Counted from the stretch's first letter, positions 1 through 12,885 are shown. The stretch is DNA of 64,000 nt from Trichaptum fuscoviolaceum (GCA_910574455.1 CAJSYZ010000006.1:2470156-2534155), one strand, 5' to 3'. The notes: a model not told the origin generated them from the sequence alone. Translations and numbers: made by a program.

Positions 1-255
1 CAATCCGATATCGAAGAAAAGCATTAAGAAGGATCTCATTTGAGAGTGGTACAAAGAGGCTGAGGGTCGTTGAAGTTAAGTTTCCTATGCACAAAGCAAG
101 GTGTGGCTATTGGCTTGGGGAGAATTCAATATATTTCCATATTTTAAAGGGCATTCATCTTTGTCACGGTCAAGAATTGGAAGTTGGTCTTCTGTCGTGA
201 GTGTATGCTAGAGGGAGGTAAGCTCCAAGAGCGGCTCGCGTAGCTTCACTGGCAA

Positions 256-1320
256 CTTGAATGAGCGGCTGTACGAAAAGGCCGCCTACAAGTGCCGCCG
301 CTGCCGCATGCAGCCGCCTACAAGTACCGCCGCTGCCGCATGCAGTAGGCGGCACTTTCTATACAGGACCGCATGCAGTACTAGTAGGCGTAGGCGGTCA
401 TTGTACAAAGTGCCGCCTACGGTCTCGTAAGTGACCGGGGGCAAGAGCCCCGATAATATCTCAGATCTATCTAAGACCAAATAAATGACACGAGACTATG
501 GTCTGGGTCACTCTTTAGTAAATATATTCTCATACACTGTACTTAAGTCAATATTGGGTGTATTAAGTTCGTTGAAAGTATTATATTAAGTGTTGTTAAG
601 TTGAAATCAGGACAAATATACTGTGTGACTTGGTGTCCGAGAACAGCCTGAGGGGACAAGCGGACAACTTGAAGGATTACCGAAAACCGGGTAACGGGCA
701 TTGACAAGTTTTACGAAGACTTCTCATCGACTTCCTACACCTTCTATACATGTGCCATTTTGGTCTCTATTTCTCGTAGTTAATTATCATTTATCTTATA
801 TCTTATTAGTACATTACAATAGACAGTACTGTGATTGTTTTATATCTAAACTACTTCTGCTATGCAAGTAATCATAATGTCGTATGCAAGATCTACAATT
901 TGATGAGTGGCTGTGGGAAACTGAATGGATGGCTGTGTTTGTACCTGAGTCTACTAGTAGTACGCTTTGGGAAGGTTCGGGACCCCGTTGCAACTCTGCA
1001 TGCGGCTTGACTGCAGTCTTCAAGCCTGTATGCGGCAGTGTATGCGGCAGTTTTGACAGGTAGGCGGCACTGCATGCGGTAGTTTTGACAGGTAGGCGGC
1101 ACTGCATGCAGTAGTTTTGACAGGTAGGCGGCACTGCATGCGGCAGTTTTGACAGCTGTGGCACATGCAATGACTTCATTAATTTCTACAGTATTTTATC
1201 TTATTTATCATTGGTTCCATGTCTGCAGTCTTGCATGCGGCAGCGGCGATACTTGTAGGCGGCTGCATGCGGCAGCGGCGGCACTTGTAGGCGGCCTTTT
1301 CGTCAGGCCGCTTGAATGAG
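256..1320. mobile_element. Non-autonomous DNA transposon with about 79-bp terminal inverted repeats
   Basis: The inverted ends at 266-344 and 1232-1310 match over about 79 bases with only a few mismatches. They begin CGGCTGTACGAAAAGGCCGCC on the left and CGGCCTGACGAAAAGGCCGCC on the right, read inward. A perfect 10-bp direct repeat, CTTGAATGAG, flanks them at 256-265 and 1311-1320 and looks like a target-site duplication. Each end is itself two 32-bp subrepeats (281-312 and 313-344 on the left). A hairpin follows the left end (arms 345-358 and 407-420), and a related tandem array lies inside the right half. No credible transposase is encoded in the 1 kb, so it must depend on another element. 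A long end with a 9-11 bp duplication points to a Mutator-like element; KDZ or hAT elements usually give 8 bp. The superfamily is inference. Confidence 0.8.
1044..1155. repeat. 32-bp tandem repeat, 3.5 copies
   Basis: Units at 1044-1075, 1076-1107 and 1108-1139 plus a half unit at 1140-1155 differ at only one to three positions. The unit contains GTAGGCGGCACTGCATGC, the same vocabulary as the transposon ends, so this is probably a subterminal repeat block of the surrounding element. Confidence 0.85.
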
Positions 1321-1824
1321 GGCCTCCGAGTCGACCGTGACAATTATGTAATTGTTAAAAAACAAATGCTCTAAAGCAACTGTCTACCACTGGCACGTTC
1401 ACGCATAGTAATTTCTACATTTGCGCACATCTAAGAGCGTGAATTACCAAAGGCGTACCAAGGTTGCATGCAGTAAGCTATACTCCGGCAATGTATCGAA
1501 AAAACACCTCGAAAAACAGCCTGTGACATAAAAGTGCCAGTGGCACGTGAGAGTGACACAGCGCGACTCCGAGATACAAACAACATACGCGTTCCTGCAA
1601 GATCTTAACTTCATCTTTCTTCAACTATATAGTTGTCCACTAAGTAGACGTCTCCCGGGTCCAACCCGGTGCTTATTTTATATATGTATAAATGACAGAC
1701 TCCGAGTTACTATCAACAAACTTCTTGTACGTTCGGCTAGCTAAGCTATTTCCCGTGCCAGTGGCCATGTGCATACATGTTATGCGCAAAGTATTGTCTA
1801 CCGCCATAGCACGATGGACTGGAC
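1321..1824. other. Intergenic DNA downstream of kinase 1
   Basis: No gene is recognised. Palindromic GTGCCAGTGGCAC lies at 1534-1546, and related TGCCAGTG or CACTGGCA motifs are at 1388-1395 and 1756-1763. CACGTG at 1544-1549 is followed by sequence resembling the distal promoter of kinase 9, possibly a relic of a lost kinase promoter. Confidence 0.5.
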
Positions 1825-4296
1825 TCACCTTAACTCTACTGACACCCAAGAGGCATCCTGTATGACATCTACATCTTTGCTAAATTCGACTTCCTTCGCA
1901 GCCTTAATAGCCAATTCCACATATTCTCTATCCTCCTTCTTTTCATCTTCAGCGTCGCGCAACACAGCAATATCGCTATCTGAGAAGTGTTTATGCGGGC
2001 CCCTACACATCTTGTATAAAGACCGATCAATACCTCTCAGGTAACTCCCCCAGCTATCAAACCAGTTGAATGTGAATATGAAGAACGACAGCCACTTCCT
2101 TTTAACCCCTGAATATAAATCGCCAGGTTCAACCATGGTAAAATTCTTAGAATTATAGACGGTTTCGGGCTTTCCTTCTGACCACGATCGAGGAGGTGAC
2201 TCCAGCATCTCCCACGTCAAGCACCATGTGAAAGACTCCAGGTCATACCGATACCAACGTTTCATCTTTGCTTTTCTCCTGTGGTTAAGCTGGTCCACTG
2301 CCATGAACGGAGTTGTGCCCGCGCAATCATAATCGTCAACGGCCGGACAACGACTCCCTGGCTCCATTACAGTGGCCAAATCATAGTCATTGAGGACACC
2401 GGACAGAGAGCCTTTGCGAGATTCACACATGAGATTCGCGATGCTGACATCACGATGGGCAATGCCGATCTTCCATAGTAGATAATGACCTGTAGATAAA
2501 CGGTCAGAGTTTGCCATTACTGAACTGACGAACAACGTAGCAAGATCACGCACATCGCAATATCTCCCAAAAGACCCGCCAAAACTCCGGAGGCTCCAAA
2601 TTGTGCACTGGCTCCAGCTTCCGAGTCACCAACCAGAGCCGAACCCGCGCATGCATCCGAATGTCCTCCTCCTTGAACTGCGCACTGTCGTCTGCGCCTC
2701 GAACAAGTAGTCGAATTATAGAAGTCGCGCTCTCGTTGCACACACGAGAAGCAATCACCGTCGGTATATGGTCTGTTACCATCTTCCGGAACTTTTCAGG
2801 GAGGAGTGTGTTAGCCCTTTCGTGCGCAACGTTGATGGTGTCAGGCTCCTTCGAATCAACGCACTTCACCCAGCTAGATTTGTAGAACAGCGGTATCTCG
2901 TCCTCGGCTTGTGGCGTGCTCGACTCGGCCACCCGCGCAGCTGGGGATGCGAACGTCCGCCGTCCTTTAAGCTCAAACCGACATCGTTCCTCCCGATCAG
3001 GTTCAAATGTACCGTTCCCAGATTCGACAGTCTCCGTATCGAGACCCCACATCCGCTTGTCAAATCGTTGAAAGATGGTGAGCATGACAATGAATGTGGG
3101 AAGCTGGTTCACGATATCAATTGCCTCACTCGCAATGCATCCCTGGGCGTCATACCAGCGCAAGGTGAGTCTAGTATCTGTTCTGATTGTGAGCTTATCT
3201 GATTTGTCGTGAGTTTGAAACAAGCACTTACCCTCAAGCTCAATAGCCGTGCCGTGCGTGATGTACCACGCCGATGAAAGTCGTTCTAGAGCATAATAGG
3301 CGCACCGCAGCTCCGGCGTCAGATTAGATTGCTTGTCGGTCACTTGTTCAAGGAAAGATTTTGGCTCCGGATTACTTTCGACCCGAGCTTTCTTGCTCTT
3401 CCTAGATGGTTCCTCTTCCGACCGTCGCTTCAGTCTGTTCCGCTGTTGTGCTGAAGCTGAACGTTCCTGCGACTTTGAAGCCAGCAATGCTTTCTCGATC
3501 TCTGGATTACTGTCCTCCGAGACAGCCGCATTGACTACTCCAGTCGCGATCACGTCCCATAGCTGATGTAGATCAGGCCATTGCAGCCTTCCAGTTGCGT
3601 TCGATGGACCAGCACATTTGTCTTCACTGCAGATCTGTACCCATTCATCGTACTCCGCATCCTTGTAATTTTCGAAGTTCTTCCGTAGAGTAGAGGTGTA
3701 AGTTGCGAGGACGTCGGGACGTCGTTTCGACCTCGGCATGTGCTGAGAAATATGATCTGATTCAACAGGTGCCAGGTCGTTTGGTATGAAGATAAGTTCT
3801 TCCTTTCCGTCGTGTTGGCTTGGGGCCGGTAGGTCACCAAACTCCTTGTCTCGATATTCCGAAAGGTTGGTGTTCAACGCATTGCATAGCGTAGCAGTGC
3901 GGCCATTGTCGTTCTTCTGCGAGCGACTACAGTATGAGTCAATAAGCATCGACGTGTGGCTCAAGTAAGGGAAACTCACTAATCACGAAGGTGTTTCTTT
4001 GTCTTTGTGGTCCCTATATTGCCCTCGTCATCACAGAAAGCCGTAGCGTCTTGATACATCGATTCGATTATATATTTCGACTGCTTGACTTTCTCTGTGA
4101 GGGATGGCTGAGAGGTTTCAACATCGTCATTACTGACATCCAGGAGAAGTCGGGTGAGAAGAGCTGTGAGCAGCGAAAGAAGGCTGATTTTTGGAGAGTC
4201 TTGGATGTCGTGAACGACATTCCATATCCTGTCGGGTTTCCAGTTGTCTTGAGGGGCTTTATACTGGTTGACTAGGACTAAGTTTGGGTTAGACAT
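1825..4296 (-). CDS. FunK1-type fungal protein kinase, type A (kinase 1)
   Basis: Intact four-exon gene: 4296-3980, 3926-3232, 3177-2554 and 2489-1825, giving 766 residues. Exon 1 encodes a helical N-terminal domain of about 105 residues with a leucine-rich LLSLLTALLTRLLLD stretch. The TAG at its end is removed by splicing at TTA|GTGAGT. The kinase domain follows: an LRWYDAQGC strand, the N-lobe lysine in FYKSSWVK, catalytic loop HRDVSIANLM at about residue 556, NDYDLA in place of DFG, AGTTPFMA, and a helix with YDLESFTWC. These are hallmarks of FunK1 (Pkinase_fungal), a mushroom-expanded family of uncertain substrate. The tail ends in an acidic, lysine-rich EDEKKED segment and a DASW motif shared by all copies. 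Its last exon is nearly identical to that of kinase 9, including an unusual MEPGSRCPAVDD stretch. Intron 2 is 54 nt, in frame and stop-free, so an unspliced reading looks continuous. Confidence 0.9.
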
Positions 4297-4384
4297 GATG
4301 ATGGGTGTGAGAGAAAGTATGAAGACCTTGACAGTTCAGCTGTGCACGAGTTTCAGGTTGTGGTTCTCAAGTTCAATTTGGAAG

Positions 4385-4392
4385 TTACGTAA
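4385..4392 (-). promoter_or_regulatory. TTACGTAA palindrome upstream of kinase 1
   Basis: Perfect 8-bp palindrome 89 bp from the ATG of kinase 1. It resembles binding sites of bZIP factors of the CREB/ATF/YAP type. The same palindrome lies 85-89 bp from the ATG at kinases 8, 9, 10, 12 and 13, and 67 bp at kinase 6. Confidence 0.6.
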
Positions 4393-5262
4393 GACAAAAC
4401 CACATTGAACATTGATGATTGAACGTAGCTTGGACTTGAAGTACCCATCTGTCATTCAAGTTTGAAAGATGTCGAAGATCAAGTTCACGATAAGCCTCAT
4501 CATCCGATGGACTCCACTACTATTAACCTTGCGTGGTTTTCCCGATGCCACTGTATGCAAACAGCTGTTTGAGAAATCGAGGTAATAAACAATTCATTTT
4601 ATATCAGACAATTTGAGTCACGTTCTTCATATCACTATTCCCGTGAGACTATGCAGGAAGGGCAGATTATCTCATTGATTTATAAATCTGGTGCTGCCTT
4701 CTTCCACCAGAGAACATGAGACCATTGAAGTCGCACTGACTTTAAAAGTCATGAGCGGATACAACGACTGTGATATCCTATTATATTTTGACCTGAATAG
4801 AGCAAATTAGGCTTTTTAGAGAGGGCTCAAGGATGGAGGAGACCGGAGGATAACACAATGCTTTCTAAGATACTCACTAAGAAGAAAGCTAATCAGTGCT
4901 GGTGCTCGAAATCAGCGTGCTCCCGCAACACCTGAAAAGGAAGAAAGAAACAACTTGAAGTGCCCTGATGATGATTTAGGGCAGCCTCCTATCTCGTTCC
5001 AATTTGGACTCCACGACCGGGAGATTTTTTTCTTCTCCTTGATTACTTTCTTCACCACTGAATTCAATCTTGGAGTAATAGACCCTGCAGCCATGGCTCT
5101 GCGCTATACTGAAGACCTCTCTCTTCGTCAGTACAAGTGAGGAACGTTCGATTGGTGTCCCAAGTCCATCCTTGTTCGCTCAGATGAAATGAACGAAGAG
5201 CATCGCGTGTGCCGCGTGTGCACTAGTAGCTGATCAGTGAGCCAATTTGTCTGTACATATCA
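4393..5262. other. Intergenic DNA between kinase 1 and relic 2
   Basis: Beyond the proximal promoter of kinase 1 I recognise nothing. Short open frames on both strands around 4912-5140 show no family resemblance and no splice pattern that extends them. Confidence 0.5.
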
Positions 5263-6366
5263 TTAGAAGAGCTTCCGTTGGCATAGGGGATTGAGGATTT
5301 TGACAGAAATCCAGTAAGTATCATGTTTCACACCTACATCTTTACTTAGCCTAAACACTTTCGCAGCTTCTAACGCAAACTTCACGTAGTCTTCATCGTC
5401 CTTCTTTTCATCTTCAGCATCAAGCAAGGCAACAGGTTCCGCTATCCGGTATTGATCTTTCATCTTCATCAAAATATGAGCCCATCAGAGCGTAATCAAT
5501 ATCACATTAAAGAGCTTCTCAATTACCGAATCAGACTATGTTGAAGCGGAAGGATGAGAACCACTTTTCTTGACTCCGGAGACAAGACTACGAGGGACGA
5601 TCATCGATGCCCTTTTCGAGATGTTTCGGCTTTCCTTCCGACCAATTGGGAGGAGGCGACTTTAGCATCTCCCAGGTCAAACACCATGCAAACGACTCTA
5701 AGTCGTACCGATACCAGCGCTTCATCTTCGCGTCTGGGTAGTCGAGCAGGTCCACTGACATGAAGGGGGTTGTGCCGGCGCGATCATAGCCGTCATTTTC
5801 CGGACAGCGGCTCCCGGGATGCATCACAGTAGGTCATAGTCGTTGAGGACACCGGACAGCGGACCGTTGCGAGACACACACATGAGGTTAGTGCGACATG
5901 TTAGTGACTCTCGATGTTCTCCTGTAGGTTAGAAATGTAAGTCGAAAAGACGTCGGGCCGCATCTGCAGCTGTCATTACTTTGCTAACGGCTATAGCATT
6001 TAGTCGATAACTCATCGATATACATATAAGGGAGACTCATTGAATGCGACGGTATTTATTTGTGTTGACGGACCTTGTATTGCCCTCGTCGTCGCAGAAG
6101 AGCGTGTCATTCTAGTGCATCAGCTCGACCATGACTTATGACTGCTTAAAATTCTCAGAGAAGGATAGTTCATAGGTTTCATAAGCCTCGTCACCGGCAT
6201 ATATGACAAGTCGGGGAAGAGGAGCAGTGAGCAGTGAAAGAAGGCTGATCTTTGGGAGAGTCTTGGATATCGTGAACGACACTAGCACTCTATATTCCAT
6301 CGGGCTCCGAACTGTTCTTTGATGAGTTTGATAGATAGTTTGTGATAACTGGGTTCGAGTTAGACA
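5263..6366 (-). pseudogene. Internally deleted FunK1 kinase relic, type A (kinase 2)
   Basis: Three pieces of a type-A kinase remain in order on the minus strand. From 6366 there is a decayed exon 1 with KISLLSLLTA. Near 5930-6060 are scraps of the exon 1/exon 2 junction and of the RPDV..TYTSTLR segment. From 5890 to 5263 is most of the last exon, with MHPGSRCPENDGYDRAGTTPFMS spread over the activation region, YDLESFAWC and a degraded tail. The second half of exon 2 and all of exon 3, including the N-lobe lysine, are missing, about 1.2 kb relative to intact copies. Frames are broken and the tail runs past its usual end (ILNPLCQRKLF). The surviving kinase part is closest to kinase 6, which shares MSVDLLDYPDAKMKRWYRYD. 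It cannot make a kinase. Confidence 0.85.
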
Positions 6367-6777
6367 TAACGGTGGGGTAAGATAAAGAATCATAAAGCTC
6401 CAAGAAGTACCAAAGTACCAGTTGCTCTACTTACACAACACACGTCAAACAGCGCTTGAAGTTATAGCTTTGAATGCCTATAGCTTTGAATGCCTACTAG
6501 TAAAGGTTCTGTTCACAAGCATATTATTTTGTGGGAAATGCAAATTTGTTTGTTGAAATATAAGTACATCGTGCACTAGCAGTACATATGTATGACTTGT
6601 ATGTAGAATTAGCCACAAGTATTGGCAAAGTCATTGAAACTTCCAACAAAATGAGAGATCAGCTCTACAATAATGAATGCTATGATATCAATCGACATCA
6701 CCTGATGATTCGGAAAGAAATAACGACGAAAAAAAAAACAGTATAGAGTACACTAATATGAACTTGAGGACTTATAT
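6367..6777. other. Intergenic DNA between relic 2 and kinase 3
   Basis: AT-rich spacer with an A run at 6731-6739 and the direct repeat TATAGCTTTGAATGCCTA near 6460-6500. No gene or family motif is seen. Confidence 0.5.
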
Positions 6778-9230
6778 TCACAGTAGTACCACTGATACCC
6801 ACGAATCGTCCTGTACGACATCTACACCTTGGGTGTGCTTCTTCTCCCGCGCAATATCTACAATGTACTGCACGTATTCCTTGTCTTCCTTCTCCTTATC
6901 TTCAGCGTCCCGCAAGGCAATCTTTTCCCTATCGGTTCGACGTTCCCCCGATGAGAGAAACGCCAAAGTGATCTCAAGATCAAATTTCTGCACTCTATCC
7001 CTGAGACTGTTAAACCATTTCACAGCGAACAAGAAGAATGGCAGCCACTCTTCCCTGATCTCTGACAAATGGTCACTAACGCTGCACATGAAAGACTTTT
7101 TGCTGATACAAGTCTCATTAAGTCTTCCTTCAGCCCATGACCGTGGAGGAGAACGAAGCATTTCCCATAACAAACACCAGGCGAATGACTCCATGTCATG
7201 CCGATACCAGCGCGTCAGCGCTGCATCTCGGTAGACAGGTAGATCTACCGACATGAACGGCGTCGTACCGACTCGATCATAGCCATCACTGGCCGGATGG
7301 CGACATCCGGGATCCATCACAGCGGCACAGTCATAGTCATTGAGTACGCCAGTTAGCGCACCATTGTGTTTTGTACACATAAGATTGGTAATGCTGATAT
7401 CACGGTGTGCGATGCCAATCTTCCACAGCAGATAATGGCCTGGCAGGAGATAGTCAAGATCTTTGTCAATGGGGGAATGAGTGATAAAAAGTACGTACAT
7501 CGGAGTAATTCCAAGAAAGTCTGCCAAAAACTGGGGGGATCCAGGCCTTCTATTGGCTCCAGCTTTCGAGTAACCAACCACACACGAACCCGCGCATGTT
7601 TTCGGATGTCTTCTTTCCTGAATTGTACGGATTCCACCACTTCTCCGATTAGCAAGCGAATCGTGGATGTGGACTGCTCGCTGCATACTCGAGAAGCGAT
7701 CACTGTTGGGATATGATCTGTTACCATTTTACGGAACTTCTCGGGCAGGAGGGTATTTGCTCTTTCGTGCGCGACGTTGATGGTGTCTGGCTCCTTCAGA
7801 TCGGTGCACTTTACCCAGCTCGATTTGTAGAACAGTGGCATCTCGTCTTTGGCGTTTGACGCGCTTGACTCTGCCACCCGCATAGCCGGAGACCCAAACG
7901 TCCGCCGACCAACAAGTTCAAACCGACATGTTTCTCGATCAGGTAAAAACGTACCCTTCTCTGACTCAACGTTTTCCGTATTGAGACCCCACATTCGCTT
8001 GTTGAACCGTTGTAAAAGAGTTAGCATGAGAACGAGTTGAGGCATTTGCTCCACGATATCAATTGGTTCACTTTCGAAGCATCCCTGAGCGTCATACCAG
8101 CGCAAAGAGAGTCTAGTGTCTGTTTCTTCATTGTGAGCTTTACCGACCCGTCTTAAATCTAACTGCAAACTTACCCTCAAGCTCAACAATTGTGCTGTGC
8201 GCTACATACCACGCCGAAGCAAGGCGTTCCGTAGCGTAGTAGGCACATCGAAGATGAGGAAGCAGATTAGATTGTTCGTCGGCGACTTGAAGGCGGAAGG
8301 GTTTTGGTTTGGGTTCGCTGTCGACCCGCGCTTTCTTGCTCCTTCCAAAAAGTTCTTCTTCAGATCGTCGCTTTCGGCTGTTCCGTTGTTGTGATGACGC
8401 CGATCTATCCTGTGTGTGTGAAGCTAGTATTACCTTCTCGACTTCTTGTTTACCGCGCTCCGAAGTGAATACATCAACTATTACAGTCGTTGTTACTTCC
8501 CAAGGCTGATGTACATCGGTCCACCTTAGCCTTTCGGTTGATCTCGAAGGTCCAGCGCATCTGTCGTCACTGCATATCTGTACCCAGTCCTCGAAGCTTG
8601 CGTCTTTGTGGTTTTCGAATTTCTCCCGTAGAGTAGAAGTGTAAGTAGCGAGGACGTCAGGACGTCGTTTCGACCTCGGCATGTGCTGAGCGATGTGGTC
8701 AGATTCGAGTGCTACCAAGCCATTCGGTATGAAGATGAGTTCTTCTTTGTCGCCGCGCTGATTTGGCGCCGGTAGGTCACCGAATTGTTTGTCTCGATAT
8801 TCCGAAAGGATGGTGTTCAAAGCATGACAAAGAGAAGCGTGTCGGAAGCTCTCATTCTTTCGTGTGCAACTACTGTAATGGTCAGAGGCTGTCGAACAAA
8901 GTAGCTAGATGCAATGCACTAATTACGGAGGTGTCTCTTCAGGTTAATTGATTTCGCATTGTTATTATCATTGCAGAAGGTATGAGCGTCGTGGAGCATG
9001 AGGTCTATGAGAGTTTTCGACTGCTTGACTTTTCCTGAGTGAAGAGGTTTGGAAGCATCGATATCCTTATCATCTAATAGAAGTCGGGCGAGAAGAGCAG
9101 TAAGTAGTACGACCAGGCTGATCTTCGGGGAGTCTTGGATATCTTTGACTACGCGCCGAATTTTGTCGGGTGCCCATCTTTTGTCGGCAGTTGAAGATTG
9201 AGGATCTGCCCGCGAGGATGAGCTAGACAT
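6778..9230 (-). CDS. FunK1-type fungal protein kinase, type A (kinase 3)
   Basis: Intact divergent copy with exons 9230-8920, about 8869-8175, 8119-7499 and 7439-6778, giving 762 residues. I chose the ATG at 9228-9230 because it aligns with the MSN.. starts of sister genes; the frame is open further upstream but unconserved. The first intron has a tandem acceptor (AG at 8873 or 8870) that would add or drop one residue without changing frame. Catalytic loop HRDISITNLM is intact, and the DFG equivalent is NDYDCA, with cysteine where others have leucine. The N-terminal exon is shorter and more diverged (MSSSSSRADPQ). The variable C-terminal segment is unlike all other copies except kinase 13, with which it shares ISKKSF/ESKRSFMYSV-like sequence. 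Kinases 3 and 13 thus form a minor A sublineage. Its upstream palindrome is TGACGTCA rather than TTACGTAA. Confidence 0.88.
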
Positions 9231-9331
9231 GATATAGGAAAAGAAGAAGGTCGAAGGGTTGACAAGTGACTCACAAGACTTCGAACTCGAAGAAGTACCA
9301 CGACTCGTGACAAACGGAAGCACGCGTACCG

Positions 9332-9339
9332 TGACGTCA
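9332..9339 (-). promoter_or_regulatory. TGACGTCA (CRE) palindrome upstream of kinase 3
   Basis: A perfect cAMP-response-element palindrome 102 bp from the kinase 3 ATG, where sister genes carry TTACGTAA. Both are bZIP half-site arrangements, so this may be a diverged version of the same control site. Confidence 0.5.
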
Positions 9340-9396
9340 CGCGTCAAAATGCGTCCAAGTCGCTTCCGAGTCTTCATCATCGACCACAACAAGATT

Positions 9397-9925
<529 letters not shown>

Positions 9926-10214
9926 AGATTGAGATACAGCTTCAACTTCTTGCAAGAAGAAAAAGACATTCTTAGTGATCTATATTCCAAATTTCCTGTA
10001 CAATCAAATTATAAACCGCAGTCTTAACGAACGTAGTATTACTCATAAAACCTTATACATGTTGAACTTTGATCCAGTCACCTCTGTTTATTAGTCCAAA
10101 TAATAATCGAATTGTATACACTGTTCTGACAGATTACACAACCTTTGCATTATTAAAGATCTGAACATGATATTTTACATTGAAAAAAGCTGTAGCAACT
10201 AATCATAATATACT

Positions 10215-12825
10215 TTACTTGTCAGAACCATCCAATAATACTACATCAACCCAAGTGGTGTCACACAGTGCTGAAATATCTGTAGAGCCCTCCATCGCCG
10301 CCGCTAAATCTACAAGTTGTTGAATATGTGTAGGATCCCCACTCTGCTCATCTTCAGCGTCGTTGACTTTGATTATATCTGTAATAAGCGCCTTTTTCCC
10401 GTTAAGGATACCGCTCACTTTTCTACGTTTCTTGACAGATGATTCAAGCAAGTCGAGGACCCAATTGACGACGAAGGCATTGGCGAAGTCCCAGTCATTT
10501 TTGAACGTCGACGCTCGCTCTATGATCTCACCGAAGAATAAGGTCTTGCCATCAAGAACATCGGCGAAGCCATCATCTAGCCAAGAAAGGGGAGGACTAT
10601 CCATCATTCTCCACAACAAGCACCATACGAATGATTCGAGATCATGTCGATACCAGCGCTTTTGCTCACCATCGGGATACTTGAGTAAATCAATCGCCAG
10701 GAAGGGTATTGATCCCGTGCGTTCCCATCCCCTTTTTTCTGGATTCCGAGCGCCCGGTTTCATAAATCCTGCTAAGTCAAAATCATTGAGTACACCGAGA
10801 AAGCGACCACCCCGCTCGGCGCACATCAGATTTGACAAGCTGATGTCGCTATGGGCGATACCCATCCTCCAAAGCAAGTAATGGCCTATGCATTCAGATC
10901 CAATTAGATTCTCATTCTGGTAAATACGTTTGAGCGACTCACATCTGATGCAGTCGAAAAGAACCAGTAAGAATGCATGCGGATTTAGGTCGTCAACCCG
11001 TTCAAGCCTTTCGGAGACCATCCAAGTCCAAACCCGTGCTCCATGTAGTTCATCTTCACCTTCAATGATGTCGCCCCCAGAGCACGCTTGTTTAAGAAGC
11101 ACTCGTATAGTAGCGGTGTTTTCTTTGGGACACTCTTGCGAAGTGATCACTGTGGGCAAATGATCGGTGACCATCTTGCGAAACTTCTCCGGAAGATGTT
11201 TACGAGTGCGATCATCTATAGTCTCGATGGCGCTAGGTTCTGAAACGCGGACACGCTCACGCCAAACTCCTTTATAGAACATTGTCATCTCTTTCCGAAT
11301 AGGTCGCGGTTTTGCGACTAGGTAATCATCGAGAACCGGCTCAGCAAACATAGCACTAGTTCGTCGACCTTTGAGTGCAAATGGTAAAGGTTCCTCCGAA
11401 AGGTAAAATTTCCGGCCTGAAACCTCAACCATTGTATCATCTCTTTGGCTTGTGCCCCACATATAGGAGTTGAAGCGTTGGAATATCATCATCATCAAGA
11501 CAAATATTGGCCTCTGTTTGACAATGTCATACGGTTCGGTCTCTATGCACCCCTGTGCATCATACCAGCGTACCGAAAGGCTATTGTCTGGCAAGTTGAC
11601 ATTCAGATTCAAGCTAGTAATCCAGTAACAAGATATGTACTCACCTTTAACTAGAACAACAGTACTATGCATGATAGTCCAACTCGCTGTTAGGCGATCA
11701 ATGCCATAGAACCCACAATGAACGTCATGAGTTATCTTGAGTAACGGTTTGCGCGAAGCTCCATTCCTTGGACGAATGCTGGCACGCGCGTTGTGTTTCG
11801 CTGCAGGCATAGATACACACGACTTTTTAGGAGCTGGATCATCGTTTTTGACATCGACAACGGCGCGGGAGCGCTTGCGGTTTGCCTTTGTGGACTGCTG
11901 GTCAGCCGGATGCAAGATCTCCTCTGATGTCCACTCATGTTCTTCGTAGACCAACTTCGGCTTATCCACCTTCAGCTCCCAAGGTTGGATAGCGTCCTTC
12001 CAGTCAGGCTTCTGTTCCGCCTCATCTATCAAGGAGTTGTCGGATATCAGCTTTGCCATATCCTTGTATTCGGATTCTTCAAACTTTTCGTATATCTTGC
12101 AGAGTGATGATACAAACATCCCCACAATGTCGGGTTTGTGGTATCCTTTGGTGTGCAAATGCTTGGACTCGATTACGTTCGGATCGTTCGGACTGTAGAT
12201 GATCTGCTCTTTCCCTTCAATCGCATTAGGAATGAGTAACGAGCCAAAAGCCATATCGTCAAACTCGCTCATGATCGAGTTCGCAGCGACCGATAGAGGA
12301 AGATAGCGATCTTTCTCTACGGGTTCGTTGCAGCTAAACAGAGTGATCAGCTTTCTACATGATTACAATGGATGAGCGCGACTACTTACTAATCTTTGAG
12401 GCTTTCCTTCAGTTTCTCCCAGTTTTCGCCTTCCTTCTTGTTGCAGAACAGCACAGCGGCATCGAGCATCTCCTTGAAAATTTTGTCGCGCTCTTTTATT
12501 AACTGTTTGTGAAATTCAGGGTCTTTACCCAGAACATTTCCTCTTTGTTCTAATAGCATCCGAGCTAGGAGCGCCTTGAGAAATGAAATTATGTCTGTAG
12601 TAGTTTTGCTCTTTAAGTCTTCTTCAACGAGCAGAATATTATTTGGAGATGTTGTTCTATTGCACAAAGGAAGTATGAGTACTGGCACAGAATACATATG
12701 TAAAGAGGTGCTTACCGACTGTCTTCAGAATTCTCCGCTCTAGAAGACGTACCATGAGACTGCGGAGTGGCCTGAAGAGAGGGGTTAAGCAATCGGTTTT
12801 TAGGAGGAGTAGCGGGAGGTTCCAT
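10215..12825 (-). CDS. FunK1-type fungal protein kinase, type B (kinase 4)
   Basis: Intact five-exon gene: 12825-12716, 12656-12390, 12333-11645, 11587-10943 and 10885-10215, giving 793 residues. The short first exon (MEPPATPPKNR.. to TSSRAENSEDSR) is found only in type B; splicing it to RTTSPNN.. restores the frame seen in kinases 7 and 11. Exon 2 is the counterpart of type A exon 1, with LLKALLARMLLEQ. The kinase part has LSVRWYDAQGC, FYKGVWRERV, MVTDHLPTVI, a catalytic loop HSDISLSNLM lacking the arginine of HRD, NDFDLAGFM, and RTGSIPFLA. Loss of that arginine (non-RD) usually means activity is not switched by activation-loop phosphorylation. Introns 3 and 4 are both 57 nt, in frame and stop-free, which makes most of the gene look like one 685-codon frame. 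The promoter lacks TTACGTAA. Confidence 0.88.
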
Positions 12826-12885
12826 TATGGCTGCGAAAAGTAGGTAAACATACGTAGATGATCTGACTTATAAACGATGGAAGAA

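Noticed and set aside
1044..1155. Regular 32-bp repeats resembling a CRISPR array
   Set aside because: The repeats are head-to-tail without spacers and lie in a eukaryotic transposon.
2768..3202. Long open frames antisense to kinase exons
   Set aside because: They recur at the same place opposite every kinase copy and vary with the sense codons, so they are shadows.
3979..4296. 105-codon frames at each kinase 5' end as separate small genes
   Set aside because: Each ends in a TAG created across a TTA|GTGAGT donor. Splicing to TCGCTCG.. restores one frame in every intact copy, so they are first exons.
10215..12272. A 685-residue uninterrupted kinase 4 protein
   Set aside because: Comparison with kinases 7 and 11 shows two 57-nt in-frame introns inside, and the true N-terminus comes from two further upstream exons.
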